The notes beneath the pieces were generated by a model. The model had not been told where the DNA came from, did no database searches, and saw only the letters and a list, made by a program, of their open reading frames with translations. This document shows positions 48,695-58,176 of a stretch of 64,000 nt of DNA, one piece after another. A program made the position numbers and the translations under genes. The stretch lies in NCBI RefSeq assembly GCF_000384375.1, contig NZ_ARVX01000001.1, positions 744,001-808,000 of the forward strand, read 5' to 3'. Within the stretch, counting starts at the first letter, position 1. Each line of letters opens with the position of its first letter. The stretch is from Methylotenera versatilis 79. Its GTDB lineage: Bacteria; Pseudomonadota; Gammaproteobacteria; Burkholderiales; Methylophilaceae.

Positions 48695-49801
48695 ATGACC
48701 GATTTATTTTCTTCCTATCAACTAAAGGATGTCACGTTAAAAAATAGAATCGCTATCCCGCCCATGTGCCAATACATGGCGGTAGATGGATTAGTAAATG
48801 ACTGGCACAAAGTGCATTATGCAAGCTTGGCGCGCGGCGGTAGCGGATTGGTTATCGTTGAAGCAACAGCCGTGGCGCCAGAAGGACGCATTACGCCAAA
48901 TTGTTTAGGACTTTGGAATGATGACCAAGCGGATCAACTGCGTGAAATCGCATCAGCAATCAAAGCCGCAGGTGCTGTTCCAGGTATTCAGATCGCACAT
49001 GCTGGGCGTAAAGCCAGTGCCAATATTCCGTGGGAAGGCGATGACCATATACCCGCAACAGATGCACGTGCATGGCAAGCTATCGCGCCTTCTGCAATAG
49101 CATTCGGCGGTGATCTGCCACGCGTGCCGACAGAGATGACAATTGCTGATATCAAGCGGGTACAAAATGATTTTGTTGCCGCAACCCAACGTGCGCTTGA
49201 CGCAGGATTTGAATGGCTAGAACTACATATGGCGCACGGATATCTCGGTCAGAGCTTTTTCTCCCCTCATTCAAATCATAGAACAGATGAATATGGCGGC
49301 AACTATGAAAACAGAGCCAGATTCAGTCGGGAAACGATTTCTGCCGTCAGAAAAGTTTGGCCAGATAGTTTGCCCTTAACCGCTCGATTTGGTGTGCTGG
49401 AATTTGATGGCAAAGATGAAGAAACACTGACTGAATCTATTCAATTAGTGAATGACTGGCGGGAATTAGGATTAGATATGCTGAGTGTCAGCGTGGGATT
49501 CACCATACCAGAAACCAATATTCCATGGGGTCCAGCATTCATGGCTCCTATTGCCCAGCGTGTACGTAATGAGGCTAAGATACCTGTTTCGTCGGCATGG
49601 GGATTTGGTGCACCTAAATTGGCTGATCAAGCCGTGCGTAACGAGCAGTTAGACTTAGTGATGATAGGACGCGCTCATTTGGAGAATCCTCATTGGCCCT
49701 ATCAAGCGGCCAAAGAATTAGGTAGAGAAAGTCCCGCTTGGATTCTACCGCCGCCTTATGCGCATTGGTTATCTCGATATAGAAGCCCGACAGCGGAGTA
49801 A
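48695..49801 (+). CDS. NADH:flavin oxidoreductase / Old Yellow Enzyme (YqjM-like)
   Basis: A 368-residue FMN-dependent ene-reductase. It opens with LKDVTLKNRIAIPPMCQYMAVDG, the YqjM form with a redox-sensing Cys, has the active-site pair HMAH (in LELHMAHGYLGQSFFSPHSNHRTDEYGG), and IQIAHAGRKAS for flavin binding. It reduces activated alkenes with NAD(P)H and usually serves in electrophile detoxification. The ArsR gene is divergent; GTTC-TATTATATTC-GAAC (48617-48634) in the gap may be the operator. Confidence 0.94.
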   Translation: MTDLFSSYQLKDVTLKNRIAIPPMCQYMAVDGLVNDWHKVHYASLARGGSGLVIVEATAVAPEGRITPNCLGLWNDDQADQLREIASAIKAAGAVPGIQIAHAGRKASANIPWEGDDHIPATDARAWQAIAPSAIAFGGDLPRVPTEMTIADIKRVQNDFVAATQRALDAGFEWLELHMAHGYLGQSFFSPHSNHRTDEYGGNYENRARFSRETISAVRKVWPDSLPLTARFGVLEFDGKDEETLTESIQLVNDWRELGLDMLSVSVGFTIPETNIPWGPAFMAPIAQRVRNEAKIPVSSAWGFGAPKLADQAVRNEQLDLVMIGRAHLENPHWPYQAAKELGRESPAWILPPPYAHWLSRYRSPTAE

Positions 49802-49897
49802 GCGAGTAAACTAATTTGGGTTAGACATCTTGTTATATCACAACCCATTCAAGCGTCTGTGGTCGCATATTGTCTTTTCTGAACTAAGATAATTCAG

Positions 49898-49915
49898 CCC
49901 CAAAAGGGGTGTTTT
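49898..49915 (+). terminator. Rho-independent terminator after the Old Yellow Enzyme gene
   Basis: CCCC-AAAA-GGGG (49898-49909) followed by TGTTTT. Short but G/C-rich, in the convergent gap before csaA. A nine-base long-range repeat (CATTCAAGC at 49846, GCTTGAATG at 49926) brackets it. Confidence 0.5.
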
Positions 49916-49949
49916 AACGCGCCCTGCTTGAATGAGTTATTAGCCACAA

Positions 49950-50288
49950 TCACAGAAGTTTGGTCCCAAGAGGAACTGATTGATCGGGCACGCATAGCAC
50001 GACCTCGCCACGCTCATTGTGAAAGCCAGTGACCAAACACTCGGACATCAGCGGGCCAATTTGCTTCTTCGGGAAATTGACAACCGCTACTACCAGCTTG
50101 CCGATAAGATCTTCTGGACGATAGATAGCCGTAATCTGTGCACTGGACTTTTTTATCCCGAGTTCTTCCCCGAAATCTACATGCAGGACGTAGGCCGGCT
50201 TCTTAGCTTCTTGGAACACCGCAGCATTGACGACACGGCCAACACGTAGCTCCACTTTAGTGAAATCATCCCAAGTAATTGTTTGCAT
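49950..50288 (-). CDS. csaA: CsaA-like tRNA-binding-domain protein
   Basis: A 112-residue single EMAP/tRNA-binding OB-fold protein, from ATG 50288 (GGGAGAGTTA upstream). It reads ITWDDFTKVELRVGRVVNAAVFQEAKKPAYVLHVDFGEELGIKKSSAQIT and ends VVLCVPDQSVPLGTKL, the full CsaA pattern. CsaA is described as a secretion-related chaperone in Bacillus; in proteobacteria the role is unclear. It lies 72 bases after leuA. Confidence 0.92.
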   Translation of the reverse strand: MQTITWDDFTKVELRVGRVVNAAVFQEAKKPAYVLHVDFGEELGIKKSSAQITAIYRPEDLIGKLVVAVVNFPKKQIGPLMSECLVTGFHNERGEVVLCVPDQSVPLGTKLL

Positions 50289-50360
50289 TAACTCTCCCAA
50301 CACGGTTAAACACCATTTTAAACCTTCGATTACGTCTCAAAGTGGATATTTTATCAACAT

Positions 50361-52028
50361 TCACCCCATCCGATGAATACCGCTTACCAAGGCTTTAATC
50401 GAAGCTGTCACAATGTTAGCGTCTATTCCTACACCATAACAGTCCTTAAAATTACCTCTGGTCTCTGGTGAAATCTCTATAAAAGCACAAGAGCTTGCAT
50501 CGGCTCCCTCAGCCCCTGGATTCATTGAACGTTGCTCGTAACTGCGAACATTAATATTTAATCCTGCACTTTTAAATGCATTAACAGCAGCATCGATAGG
50601 CCCATTACCTTCACCTGTAAGGTCATGTGGATTACCATCAATTTCGACATGTAAACGAATTCCTTGAGTATCACCATGCTCAAAAAGATGATGTTCCCGA
50701 TACTTAATCGTTTTATTGTCTTCAAAATAGGTAGCTGAAAAAAGTTTCCAGATATCTGCAGCAACCATTTCCCCTCCATGGCCATCCGTATGTTTCTGCA
50801 CTACACCAGCAAATTCAACTTGCAATCTACGCGGCATCACAATGCCATATTCACTCTCTAACAAATATGCAATGCCACCTTTACCAGATTGACTATTTAC
50901 GCGTATCACCGAGTCATAGTTACGCCCGACATCTTTAGGATCTATCGGAAGGTAAGGCACATTCCAAAGTTCATCTGGCTTTTGTACAGCCAAACCTTTT
51001 TTAATCGCATCCTGATGTGACCCGGAAAAGGCGGTAAAAACTAAATCACCCACATAAGGATGACGTGGATGTATCGGTAACTGGTTACAATCTTCGACGG
51101 TGCGAGCAATCTCGTTAATGTCGGAGAAATCAAGGCCCGGTGAAACGCCTTGTGTATACATATTTAAAGCCATTGTCACTATATCAACGTTACCAGTTCG
51201 TTCACCATTACCAAAAAGGCAGCCTTCTACACGGTCAGCGCCTGCCATTAACGCAAGTTCTGCTGCTGCAACTGCAGTGCCTCTATCATTATGTGTATGA
51301 AGACTTAAAATAATGCTATCACGCCTTGCAAGATGGCGATGCATCCATTCAATCTGGTCGGCATAAATATTAGGCGTAGACACTTCAACTGTCGTCGGTA
51401 AATTGATAATTACCTTGTTCTCTGGTGTCGCACCCCATACTTCAGTCACTGCATTACAAACCTCTAATGCGAAATCAAGCTCAGTCGCAGTGAATGTTTC
51501 AGGGCTATATTCAAGTATCCATTCCGTTTCTGGTTGCTCAGATGCTAATTGTTTGATTAATTGCACGGATGCCACCACCATACTAACAACCTCATCCTTA
51601 GTCATACCAAAGACGATTTCACGGAAAGGCTTTGAGGTGGCGTTATATAAATGCACAATCGCACGGCGCGCACCTCTTAACGATTCCATCGTGCTAATAA
51701 TCAAATGCTCGCGTGCTGGAGTTAACACCTCAATAGTAACATCACCAGGAATATGATTGCCTTCAATAAGCGTTCGCACAAAGCCGAAATCTGTTTTTGA
51801 GGCTGAAGGAAATGCCACTTCAATTTCTTTGAAACCAATATCACATAGCATACGAAACATGCGCATTTTTCGTTCTGCATTCATGGGTTCAAAAAGCGAT
51901 TGATTGCCATCACGCAAGTCTGTACTCAACCAGATTGGCGTTTTGGTGATGGTTCGGTTCGGCCACTGACGATCGGTCAAGTTTACTGGCGGAAATGCTC
52001 TGTATTTATTAGTTGGATTCTGCAACAT
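50361..52028 (-). CDS. leuA: 2-isopropylmalate synthase, LeuA2 type
   Basis: LeuA makes 2-isopropylmalate from acetyl-CoA and 2-oxoisovalerate, the first committed step to leucine. The 555-residue protein is of the long LeuA2 type (as in actinobacteria), marked by [41 protein letters not shown]. It has the metal-binding [17 protein letters not shown] and [14 protein letters not shown], and a C-terminal regulatory domain (about 435-555) for leucine. The divergent Lrp-type gene and a hairpin over its ribosome site may control it. Confidence 0.96.
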   Translation of the reverse strand: MLQNPTNKYRAFPPVNLTDRQWPNRTITKTPIWLSTDLRDGNQSLFEPMNAERKMRMFRMLCDIGFKEIEVAFPSASKTDFGFVRTLIEGNHIPGDVTIEVLTPAREHLIISTMESLRGARRAIVHLYNATSKPFREIVFGMTKDEVVSMVVASVQLIKQLASEQPETEWILEYSPETFTATELDFALEVCNAVTEVWGATPENKVIINLPTTVEVSTPNIYADQIEWMHRHLARRDSIILSLHTHNDRGTAVAAAELALMAGADRVEGCLFGNGERTGNVDIVTMALNMYTQGVSPGLDFSDINEIARTVEDCNQLPIHPRHPYVGDLVFTAFSGSHQDAIKKGLAVQKPDELWNVPYLPIDPKDVGRNYDSVIRVNSQSGKGGIAYLLESEYGIVMPRRLQVEFAGVVQKHTDGHGGEMVAADIWKLFSATYFEDNKTIKYREHHLFEHGDTQGIRLHVEIDGNPHDLTGEGNGPIDAAVNAFKSAGLNINVRSYEQRSMNPGAEGADASSCAFIEISPETRGNFKDCYGVGIDANIVTASIKALVSGIHRMG

Positions 52029-52036
52029 TGAAACTG

Positions 52037-52065
52037 CTCCTAGTTAATTCTGTAAAATCTAGGAG
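52037..52065 (-). promoter_or_regulatory. Hairpin over the leuA ribosome binding site
   Basis: On the minus strand CTCCTAG (52065-52059) pairs with CTAGGAG (52043-52037) around a 15-base loop. The second arm contains the leuA Shine-Dalgarno AGGAG, ten bases before the ATG, so folding would hide it. No leader peptide rich in leucine was seen (a six-codon MPTQFT reading precedes). Confidence 0.5.
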
Positions 52066-52184
52066 TGAAATTTTAAGTGAATTGCGTTGGCATGTGCTTG
52101 CGTTATATGGCAATAATAACTATCTATTAGCAACAATATTTCATAATATAATATATTATTAGAATAATTAACTAGAGGAATACT

Positions 52185-52652
52185 ATGCAATTAGATCGTT
52201 ATGATTTGCATATACTGCAGGTGCTTCAGGAAGATGGTCGTATCAGTAATCAAGACTTAGCTGATCGCATCAAGCTTTCGGCTTCTCCCTGCCTCCGCCG
52301 AGTCAAAATTCTAGAAGAATCAGGACTAATAACTGGTTACCACGCATTTATTGATGCAAAAAAACTAGGTCTATCGTTGATGGCACTTATTCACATTTCT
52401 ATGGATCAACATACGCCTGAGCGTTTTACCAATTTCGAAGAAAACATAAACCAAATGGCAGAGGTGCTGGAGTGTCTATTAATAACAGGACAAGATGCTG
52501 ACTATCAACTTAAGGTAGTAGTAAAAGATATGGATGCATATCAGGACTTACTACTTAATCAAATAACAAGAATCACTGGCGTGACGGGTGTGCGATCTAG
52601 CTTTGTACTGCGCAAAATAATCAATAAAACTGCATTGCCATTACCTATATAA
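52185..52652 (+). CDS. Lrp/AsnC-family transcriptional regulator
   Basis: A 155-residue Lrp-type protein. The N-terminal helix-turn-helix (DRYDLHILQVLQEDGRISNQDLADRIKLSASPCLRRVKILEESGLI) is followed by the ligand-binding RAM domain (MALIHISMDQHTPERF, LLITGQDADYQLKVVVKDMDAY). It is divergent from leuA over a 156-bp gap, which holds a very A/T-rich dyad (TAATATAATATATTATTA, near 52145-52162), a likely Lrp site. Sensing of a branched-chain or other amino acid is expected but the ligand is unknown. Confidence 0.94.
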   Translation: MQLDRYDLHILQVLQEDGRISNQDLADRIKLSASPCLRRVKILEESGLITGYHAFIDAKKLGLSLMALIHISMDQHTPERFTNFEENINQMAEVLECLLITGQDADYQLKVVVKDMDAYQDLLLNQITRITGVTGVRSSFVLRKIINKTALPLPI

Positions 52653-52680
52653 ATTACATAAAAATTTAATCCTGCGGACG

Positions 52681-52704
52681 CATATTGTTTCCGCTTTCAA
52701 TATG
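52681..52704. terminator. Short inverted repeat after the Lrp gene
   Basis: CATATTG (52681-52687) and CAATATG (52698-52704) with a ten-base loop, in a convergent gap. No T-run; weak evidence for a terminator. Confidence 0.3.
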
Positions 52705-52802
52705 GCATTGTTAAAGAGATATAAAATCTTAGTTTCTACTTTATATCCTCAATCACCATGTTTTAAGATATTCGCAGTTACTAAATTTTCTATCCAACAG
52801 CT

Positions 52803-54035
52803 TTATTCTGATATGAGGAACTGGTTGTCATCTGTTCTAATGTAAAAGACCCCTTGAGGATCTATTTTCAGCGCTCTAATCCTATATCCCGTTAATACGG
52901 GCTCTGCGTAAACGAAATTCGCGCCCTCCTTCTTAGCCCGATATAGGGTTTTAGAAGCCATACCGGCAAAAAAATAATTATTATCCCAATAGTCATTTTT
53001 GCCAGTGCTGGCATATTTAGCAATGGGTCCGATTCCTATCGATGGTAGAAATGTCATGACAGGCTTTTCATAACCCTCATGGCTATTAAATTGATTGCCA
53101 TAATAATTGCCCATTCCATCTCTTTCATAAATGGTTCCATAACTCACAATTGGCCAACCATAATTTTTATTTCGCTTGATGAGATTAATCTCATCTCCCC
53201 CTCTAGGACCGTGCTCAGTTAGCCAAAGCTCATTCGACTCTCGATCATACATAAGTCCGCCTGACGGTGATCTAAGTCCTGACGCAAAGACTTCGGCATT
53301 CAGTCGTTTTAAATCGATACGAATAACTTTGCCGATAGAAGTGGTGTTGTCTTGCACACGTTCCGGTTTAGAAAAATCTCCTATACTCAAATATAAAATG
53401 TGATCATTTTCCCCCACAGCTAACTTTCCACCCACTTGATGACCTAATATAGGCTCCTTGATGGCGGGTCGACTTAAATATATTTCTCTTTTAAAGATAA
53501 GCTCGTGAGCTTCTTTATCCAATTCAAATTCGGATACCGCTAACCTCACTCCATTAAATTGATCGTCCCAAACGGTATAGGCGACGAAAAGTGAATTATT
53601 GATCAGTAATGAATCCTTAACACCTGATAGGTCTCTACAATAAACCACATTCTTAGCATCACTTTCTACTGTAGATTTCTCATTTCCAGGGATGAACTTG
53701 GATAATTTCTTTCCCGTTTTAGTTAACACTATTTCGCTATCCAATTTCGCAAAATGGATATCGCCACACTTACTTATAAAAAGATACTGTGCTTCATCAA
53801 GTTTCTCAAAAGGACCCATTGGGTAACCGTCTTCAAATGGCAAAGAAAATTCTTTGAGGTTTGAAGTACCGAAAACTGACTGAATTCGAACAGGCTCTTT
53901 TTCGATTTTAGGTGCATCAGTCATTAATAAAGTAGGCAAGTTTGAATCAATATCATTACTTGTTATGCCAGATGTTGCGATACAGCTTTGAAAAGCGAGA
54001 AAAAATACCACTACAAACAGAACAATTTTCTGCAT
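52803..54035 (-). CDS. Exported PQQ-dependent sugar-dehydrogenase-like protein
   Basis: A 410-residue beta-propeller of the glucose/sorbosone dehydrogenase (YliI/Asd) type. The signal peptide ends near FQSCIATSG, possibly a lipoprotein site. Family marks include LAVGENDHILYLSIGDFSKPERVQDNTTSIGKVIRID and LWLTEHGPRGGDEINLIKRNKNYGWPIVSYG. Many relatives bind PQQ and oxidise sugars; the PQQ ligands cannot be judged by eye. Stands alone, its upstream gap ending in a terminator for the previous gene. Confidence 0.85.
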   Translation of the reverse strand: MQKIVLFVVVFFLAFQSCIATSGITSNDIDSNLPTLLMTDAPKIEKEPVRIQSVFGTSNLKEFSLPFEDGYPMGPFEKLDEAQYLFISKCGDIHFAKLDSEIVLTKTGKKLSKFIPGNEKSTVESDAKNVVYCRDLSGVKDSLLINNSLFVAYTVWDDQFNGVRLAVSEFELDKEAHELIFKREIYLSRPAIKEPILGHQVGGKLAVGENDHILYLSIGDFSKPERVQDNTTSIGKVIRIDLKRLNAEVFASGLRSPSGGLMYDRESNELWLTEHGPRGGDEINLIKRNKNYGWPIVSYGTIYERDGMGNYYGNQFNSHEGYEKPVMTFLPSIGIGPIAKYASTGKNDYWDNNYFFAGMASKTLYRAKKEGANFVYAEPVLTGYRIRALKIDPQGVFYIRTDDNQFLISE

Positions 54036-54209
54036 TAATACCCCTGATGTTTTTTACATTTTGATTAGAAAATATTTGGAATAATGATGAGTAATTTAAT
54101 CATAGTGATACAGCTTATATCACTGCACTAAAATTACATTTATAAAGATTTTCGTTTAGTTTTGATTAAATTTTCATCAAAGTGTTTCGATTTACAACTA
54201 AATGTTAAC

Positions 54210-54233
54210 AAAAAAAGCCACCTAACGGTGGCT
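54210..54233 (-). terminator. Rho-independent terminator of the MHYT-GGDEF gene
   Basis: AGCCACC-TAAC-GGTGGCT (54216-54233) preceded on the plus strand by a run of A, which reads as seven T after the hairpin on the minus strand. It follows the MHYT-GGDEF stop by about 55 bases. Confidence 0.85.
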
Positions 54234-54287
54234 CAATTAATGGTTAATTATATTTCTGCGTCTTACACAAGCATCGCCAGTTTAAAT

Positions 54288-55979
54288 TTAAGGAGTGCTT
54301 ACTTCTAGGTTTTTTTTCATGGAGGAGTTAAAGAATCGCAATGCGTTACGTCCGGAATTCTTCGCTTTATACATGGCTAAATCAGCCTGTTTAAGTAAGT
54401 CATCCACACTGTACGTATTGCCGCAAAATAGACATACTCCAATACTGCCGCTAATACAGTACTCATTATCTTGTAAAAAATAGGGCTGGTTAATCATTGC
54501 ACCAATCTTTTTCCCAACGATATTAGCTTCGATAGTTGCTCCTTTTATATCCTCGCTGAGGCCTTCCAACATCACCACAAATTCGTCACCACCTAACCGT
54601 GTGACGGTATCACCCTCGCGTACACTGTCCTGTAAGCGATATGCCACTTCCATCAATAGCATATCGCCAAAATTATGCCCTAAAGTGTCATTAAGTGTTT
54701 TGAAATGGTCGAGGTCGATGAACATAACTGCACCATAGCGGTGACTTCTCACACTACCGACAATTGCCTGCTGTAATCTATCTTGTAACAGGCGTCGATT
54801 GGGTAGTTGAGTAAGTGGATCATGAAAGGCAAGAAGCAAAATATTCTCCTGAGCCTCTTTAAACTCGCGGATGTCAGAAATTGCAGCGACGAAATTCGTG
54901 ACCTGACCATCAGAGTTGGAAACTGCCGTTATCGTAAGCCGATAGGGATTAATTACACCATCCTTACGCTTGCTCCAAACTTCACCTACCCAACATTTAT
55001 CATCCCGTAATGCTTTTAAAATATCTTGGTAAAACTGTTCATCATGGCGCTCGGAAATAAGCATTGTAGTTGTCTTGCCTAAAACTTCTTCCGTACTATA
55101 GCCAGTCAATTGAGTGAAAGACTTGTTAACGCGTAAAATCACGTTATTAGCATCAGTGACCATCACGCCTTCCTGCACTTCAAAAGCACTGGCAGCAATT
55201 TGCAACTCCTTCTGCTGTGCTTCTAATTGAGCATGAGCTAATCGTACGTTGTCCAGCGCCATATGCCGGTCAAGTGAATTAGCAAAGCCGCCCCCGCTGA
55301 AAAGAAGAAAGCAACCAGAGGTGACAATTAAAGCCAATAAATGGGGTTCGATTTGCAAACCACCAATTGAGCAGATACTGCCAGGCGCAAAAATAGCCCC
55401 CGCCATTGCAGTGTAGTGCATACCTGCAATTGCAAAGCCCATAATCACCGCGCCTAACAAGTGCTGAATGAGTGGATGCAATCCAGTTTTTTCACCAGCA
55501 TATACAATAAGAAGCGCGCCAATAGCGGCCGTAATGGCAATGACAACGGAAAGAACGAATATCGTTGGATTGTAGCTGATCGCGGGTTGCATTTTGAGCG
55601 CTGCCATGCCCGTGTAATGCATCGCGGTGATGCCTAATCCCATAAAGAAACCGCCGATTACAATTTTTTTCAACTGCAGTTTTGGGCTTCGCAGCAAATA
55701 GAAACCGAGAAGGGCGGCAGCGATAGCAGGTAATACTGAGATAAAAGTCAGACGACTGTCATAAGCAACAGGGATAGTTAAATGAAAAGCAAGCATACCG
55801 ATAAAATGCATCGACCAGATTGCCATGCCCAGAGTCAAACCACCGGCCATCATCCACGCCATAGCTTGATATCCAGTACTTTCCCGCATACGCTCAGCAT
55901 GAGAAAGTGCTGTGAAGGAGCCAAACATGGCTATCAACACAGATAAGGCTATAAGATTACCGTTCCAGCTAATCGGCAA
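54288..55979 (-). CDS. MHYT-PAS-GGDEF diguanylate cyclase
   Basis: A 563-residue membrane protein. The first 230 residues contain seven helices with the three MHYT repeats (MHFIGMLAF, MHYTGMAAL, MHYTAMAGA), a domain proposed to sense a diatomic gas through copper. A PAS domain (about 265-385) and a GGDEF domain (LTQLPNRRLLQDRL, RLGGDEFVVML) follow; there is no EAL domain. It would synthesise c-di-GMP. Copy B of the 47-bp repeat lies about 120 bases upstream. Confidence 0.94.
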   Translation of the reverse strand: MPISWNGNLIALSVLIAMFGSFTALSHAERMRESTGYQAMAWMMAGGLTLGMAIWSMHFIGMLAFHLTIPVAYDSRLTFISVLPAIAAALLGFYLLRSPKLQLKKIVIGGFFMGLGITAMHYTGMAALKMQPAISYNPTIFVLSVVIAITAAIGALLIVYAGEKTGLHPLIQHLLGAVIMGFAIAGMHYTAMAGAIFAPGSICSIGGLQIEPHLLALIVTSGCFLLFSGGGFANSLDRHMALDNVRLAHAQLEAQQKELQIAASAFEVQEGVMVTDANNVILRVNKSFTQLTGYSTEEVLGKTTTMLISERHDEQFYQDILKALRDDKCWVGEVWSKRKDGVINPYRLTITAVSNSDGQVTNFVAAISDIREFKEAQENILLLAFHDPLTQLPNRRLLQDRLQQAIVGSVRSHRYGAVMFIDLDHFKTLNDTLGHNFGDMLLMEVAYRLQDSVREGDTVTRLGGDEFVVMLEGLSEDIKGATIEANIVGKKIGAMINQPYFLQDNEYCISGSIGVCLFCGNTYSVDDLLKQADLAMYKAKNSGRNALRFFNSSMKKNLEVSTP

Positions 55980-56096
55980 GGGCTTGTCTCCCTAAAACTC
56001 AAATATTTTTACAATAACCCAGTAATACTAGCTTGTAATCCACAAATCTTGTAGGTTCTCTTAAAAGACTAAATTTCGTTTATTTAAGAACAACGA

Positions 56097-56143
56097 GTTA
56101 ACTGTATATTAAAAAGACAATGATGTAAATTTGTCTCAATTTT
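56097..56143 (-). repeat. 47-bp repeat, copy B
   Basis: Shares 43 of 47 bases with 38404-38450, including AGACAA-N10-TTGTCT. Copy B lies about 118 bases upstream of the MHYT-GGDEF gene on the same strand. Confidence 0.75.
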
Positions 56144-56432
56144 CTAGATAATCCTACTTAATTTTCACAAAAATATTAACTATTGGCTCGTACCTGCTGA
56201 CGAATCAATCCAAATATCCCTGATTCCAAAGTACCTAAGCATAAGTCTCACCTATCGAGACTACCTCATGGAGGATTGGTCATATTTGGTCAAAGTCGTT
56301 CTTTGTAGCTTTTCTAATATTCATACTAATCAACCTGCAAATGGTATATACAATGACTATTATAAAGCTCAGTAAGTTAATTATTATTAGGATTTGATTT
56401 CGTTGTAGACAATTCACATAAGATATCTAAAT

Positions 56433-56491
56433 GTCTGCTTTGGGCCGAATTACAACGATTCAGTAATAAACATAAGCGGTCCAAAGCAGAC
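56433..56491. repeat. 11-bp inverted repeat with 37-base centre
   Basis: GTCTGCTTTGG (56433-56443) and CCAAAGCAGAC (56481-56491). A second, overlapping pair CGTTGTA (56401) / TACAACG (56451) allows another fold. It lies just after the MocR-type gene, so it could end its transcript, but has no T-run. A small mobile-element remnant or an attC-like fold is possible. Confidence 0.45.
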
Positions 56492-56519
56492 GTTGAAAAC
56501 AAGATTTATTGATATTTGT

Positions 56520-57998
56520 TTAGTTGTTTTTATTTGTGAAAGCATGTTTTAACCGAAGAGTACCCAACTCAAGCTCTTTCAAATTAAGGCTTCCAAACCC
56601 TAGCCTAATGCCATTAATAGATTTGTTAGTATGAGAAAATAATGAGGCTGGCAAAATTTTGACTTTCTCTTCCAATGCTTTATGTGTAAAGTTTTCTATA
56701 TCAATCGTTTCATTCAACTTCAGCCAAATAGCCAATCCTCCATTAGGAGAATTAAAGTTGATAAAATCTCCAAGCTCTTTTTGAAGCAACTCCATTAAAA
56801 AATTCCTTCTTTCGTTATAAGTTTTTAAGGTTCTGCGGATGTGTCTTTTGATCTCTCCCGACTCCATTAATGCTGCAACTGCTAGCTCGGTAATCGAGTT
56901 GCCTTGCCTGTCGATTAACATTACTTGTGATGAACAAGCATTGATGACTTCTTTTGTGGCGACTAAATATCCAACGCGTAATCCAGGCGCTAACACTTTT
57001 GAAAGCGAACCCACGTATATGATCCTGTCTGCATGACAGGTGCTTGCTAACGGAAAAACCGGGCGGTTATGAAAGTGGAACTCATGGTCATAGTCATCTT
57101 CGACAATGACAAAATCGTATTTTTCAGCAAGCATTACTAGTTTCATTCTTCGTTCCGCTGTCATCATCACAGTAGTGGGGAATTGATGATGTGGCGTGAC
57201 GTAGATCGCTCGAATTTTATGTAGTTTGCACAAGGCTTCCAGCTCTTCAACATCGAGCCCATCTCTGTCTATTCCAACAGACAATATCTTTGCACCACAC
57301 GATCTAAAAGCTTCTCTTGCGGGCGGATAACTTAATTCTTCGAAAACGACATAATCATTGTGGCTAACCAGCACGCGTGCTGCCAAAAATATACCCATCT
57401 GACTTCCGCGAGTGATACAAATGTTATCTACTTCTGAATTCAATCCTCTTTCCAAATTTAGCATATCTGAAAGGGCTTCACGTAACCTTAGATTACCTTT
57501 TGGATCTCCATAACCAAGTTTATTCGCTCTTACAGGTTCGATTAATGCATGTCGGAAAGCCTTTGACAATGTTTCAAAAGGTATCAATCGGGAGTCAGGG
57601 ATACCATCATTAAAATCAATGATTTGAGTTATATCGTGTTTTTCGTTCGATGAAAAATATTTCTCATATAAAGGTTCCAAGGGTTCTAACTGCTGCTGCG
57701 CCAACACCGTTATTGAATTTTTTGAACTAGAAAAATGCGGAAGTTTGGCTGACACAAATGTCCCGCGTCGACTTTCTGTTGTAAGCCATCCTTGGGCAAT
57801 CAACTCCTCATAAGCCAGAATGACTGTTTTTCTGTTGATATTTAATTTTGTTGCTAGTTCTCGAGTACCTGGCATCGCAGTCGAAGGTGCTAATCGACCT
57901 CTTTGAATTTCATCTGAAATTTGTTGTGCGATTTGCAAGTACACAACTACACCTGATGATTTTCTTACCTGTAATTTCAAATCCCAAGACCTCAACAT
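56520..57998 (-). CDS. MocR/PdxR-family regulator (GntR HTH plus aminotransferase domain)
   Basis: A 492-residue fusion regulator. A GntR winged helix (residues about 10-80, VYLQIAQQISDEIQRGRLAPSTAMPGTRELATKLNINRKTVILAYEELIAQGWL) is joined to a class-I aminotransferase fold with PLP-binding Lys in YVGSLSKVLAPGLRVGYLV and the Asp/Tyr box IVEDDYDHEFHF. Such regulators use PLP with an amine ligand as effector. It is divergent from mxaR, and the 178-bp gap holds ACTGGA repeats, so it may control the mxa genes, itself, or both. Confidence 0.94.
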   Translation of the reverse strand: MLRSWDLKLQVRKSSGVVVYLQIAQQISDEIQRGRLAPSTAMPGTRELATKLNINRKTVILAYEELIAQGWLTTESRRGTFVSAKLPHFSSSKNSITVLAQQQLEPLEPLYEKYFSSNEKHDITQIIDFNDGIPDSRLIPFETLSKAFRHALIEPVRANKLGYGDPKGNLRLREALSDMLNLERGLNSEVDNICITRGSQMGIFLAARVLVSHNDYVVFEELSYPPAREAFRSCGAKILSVGIDRDGLDVEELEALCKLHKIRAIYVTPHHQFPTTVMMTAERRMKLVMLAEKYDFVIVEDDYDHEFHFHNRPVFPLASTCHADRIIYVGSLSKVLAPGLRVGYLVATKEVINACSSQVMLIDRQGNSITELAVAALMESGEIKRHIRRTLKTYNERRNFLMELLQKELGDFINFNSPNGGLAIWLKLNETIDIENFTHKALEEKVKILPASLFSHTNKSINGIRLGFGSLNLKELELGTLRLKHAFTNKNN

Positions 57999-58049
57999 AT
58001 TCGCCCTTCAATTTTCTGGATTACTCAATAATAGCACCTCATTAAATTT

Positions 58050-58079
58050 TACTGGACCAGTAGAATTAATGAAACTGGA
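58050..58079. promoter_or_regulatory. Operator candidate between the MocR gene and mxaR
   Basis: TACTGGACCAGTA (58050-58062) is a perfect 13-bp palindrome, and a second ACTGGA (58074-58079) repeats its left half 23 bp on. MocR regulators often bind spaced direct repeats, so this fits autoregulation and/or control of mxaR. Confidence 0.5.
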
Positions 58080-58176
58080 TGTATTGAGCGAAATTACATT
58101 CTGTTACATTGCAGAAACGATTTGTAGCAAATGTATTTGTCACCAATAGTAATTTTTAATTTAACTAAGGATATCT

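Larger units (their letters stand above)
55980..56519. other. 540-bp intergenic region, no gene seen
   Basis: Between two minus-strand genes. It holds copy B of the 47-bp repeat (56097-56143) and an 11-bp inverted repeat (56433-56491). The middle part (56150-56400) has no supported reading frame or hairpin. Confidence 0.5.
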
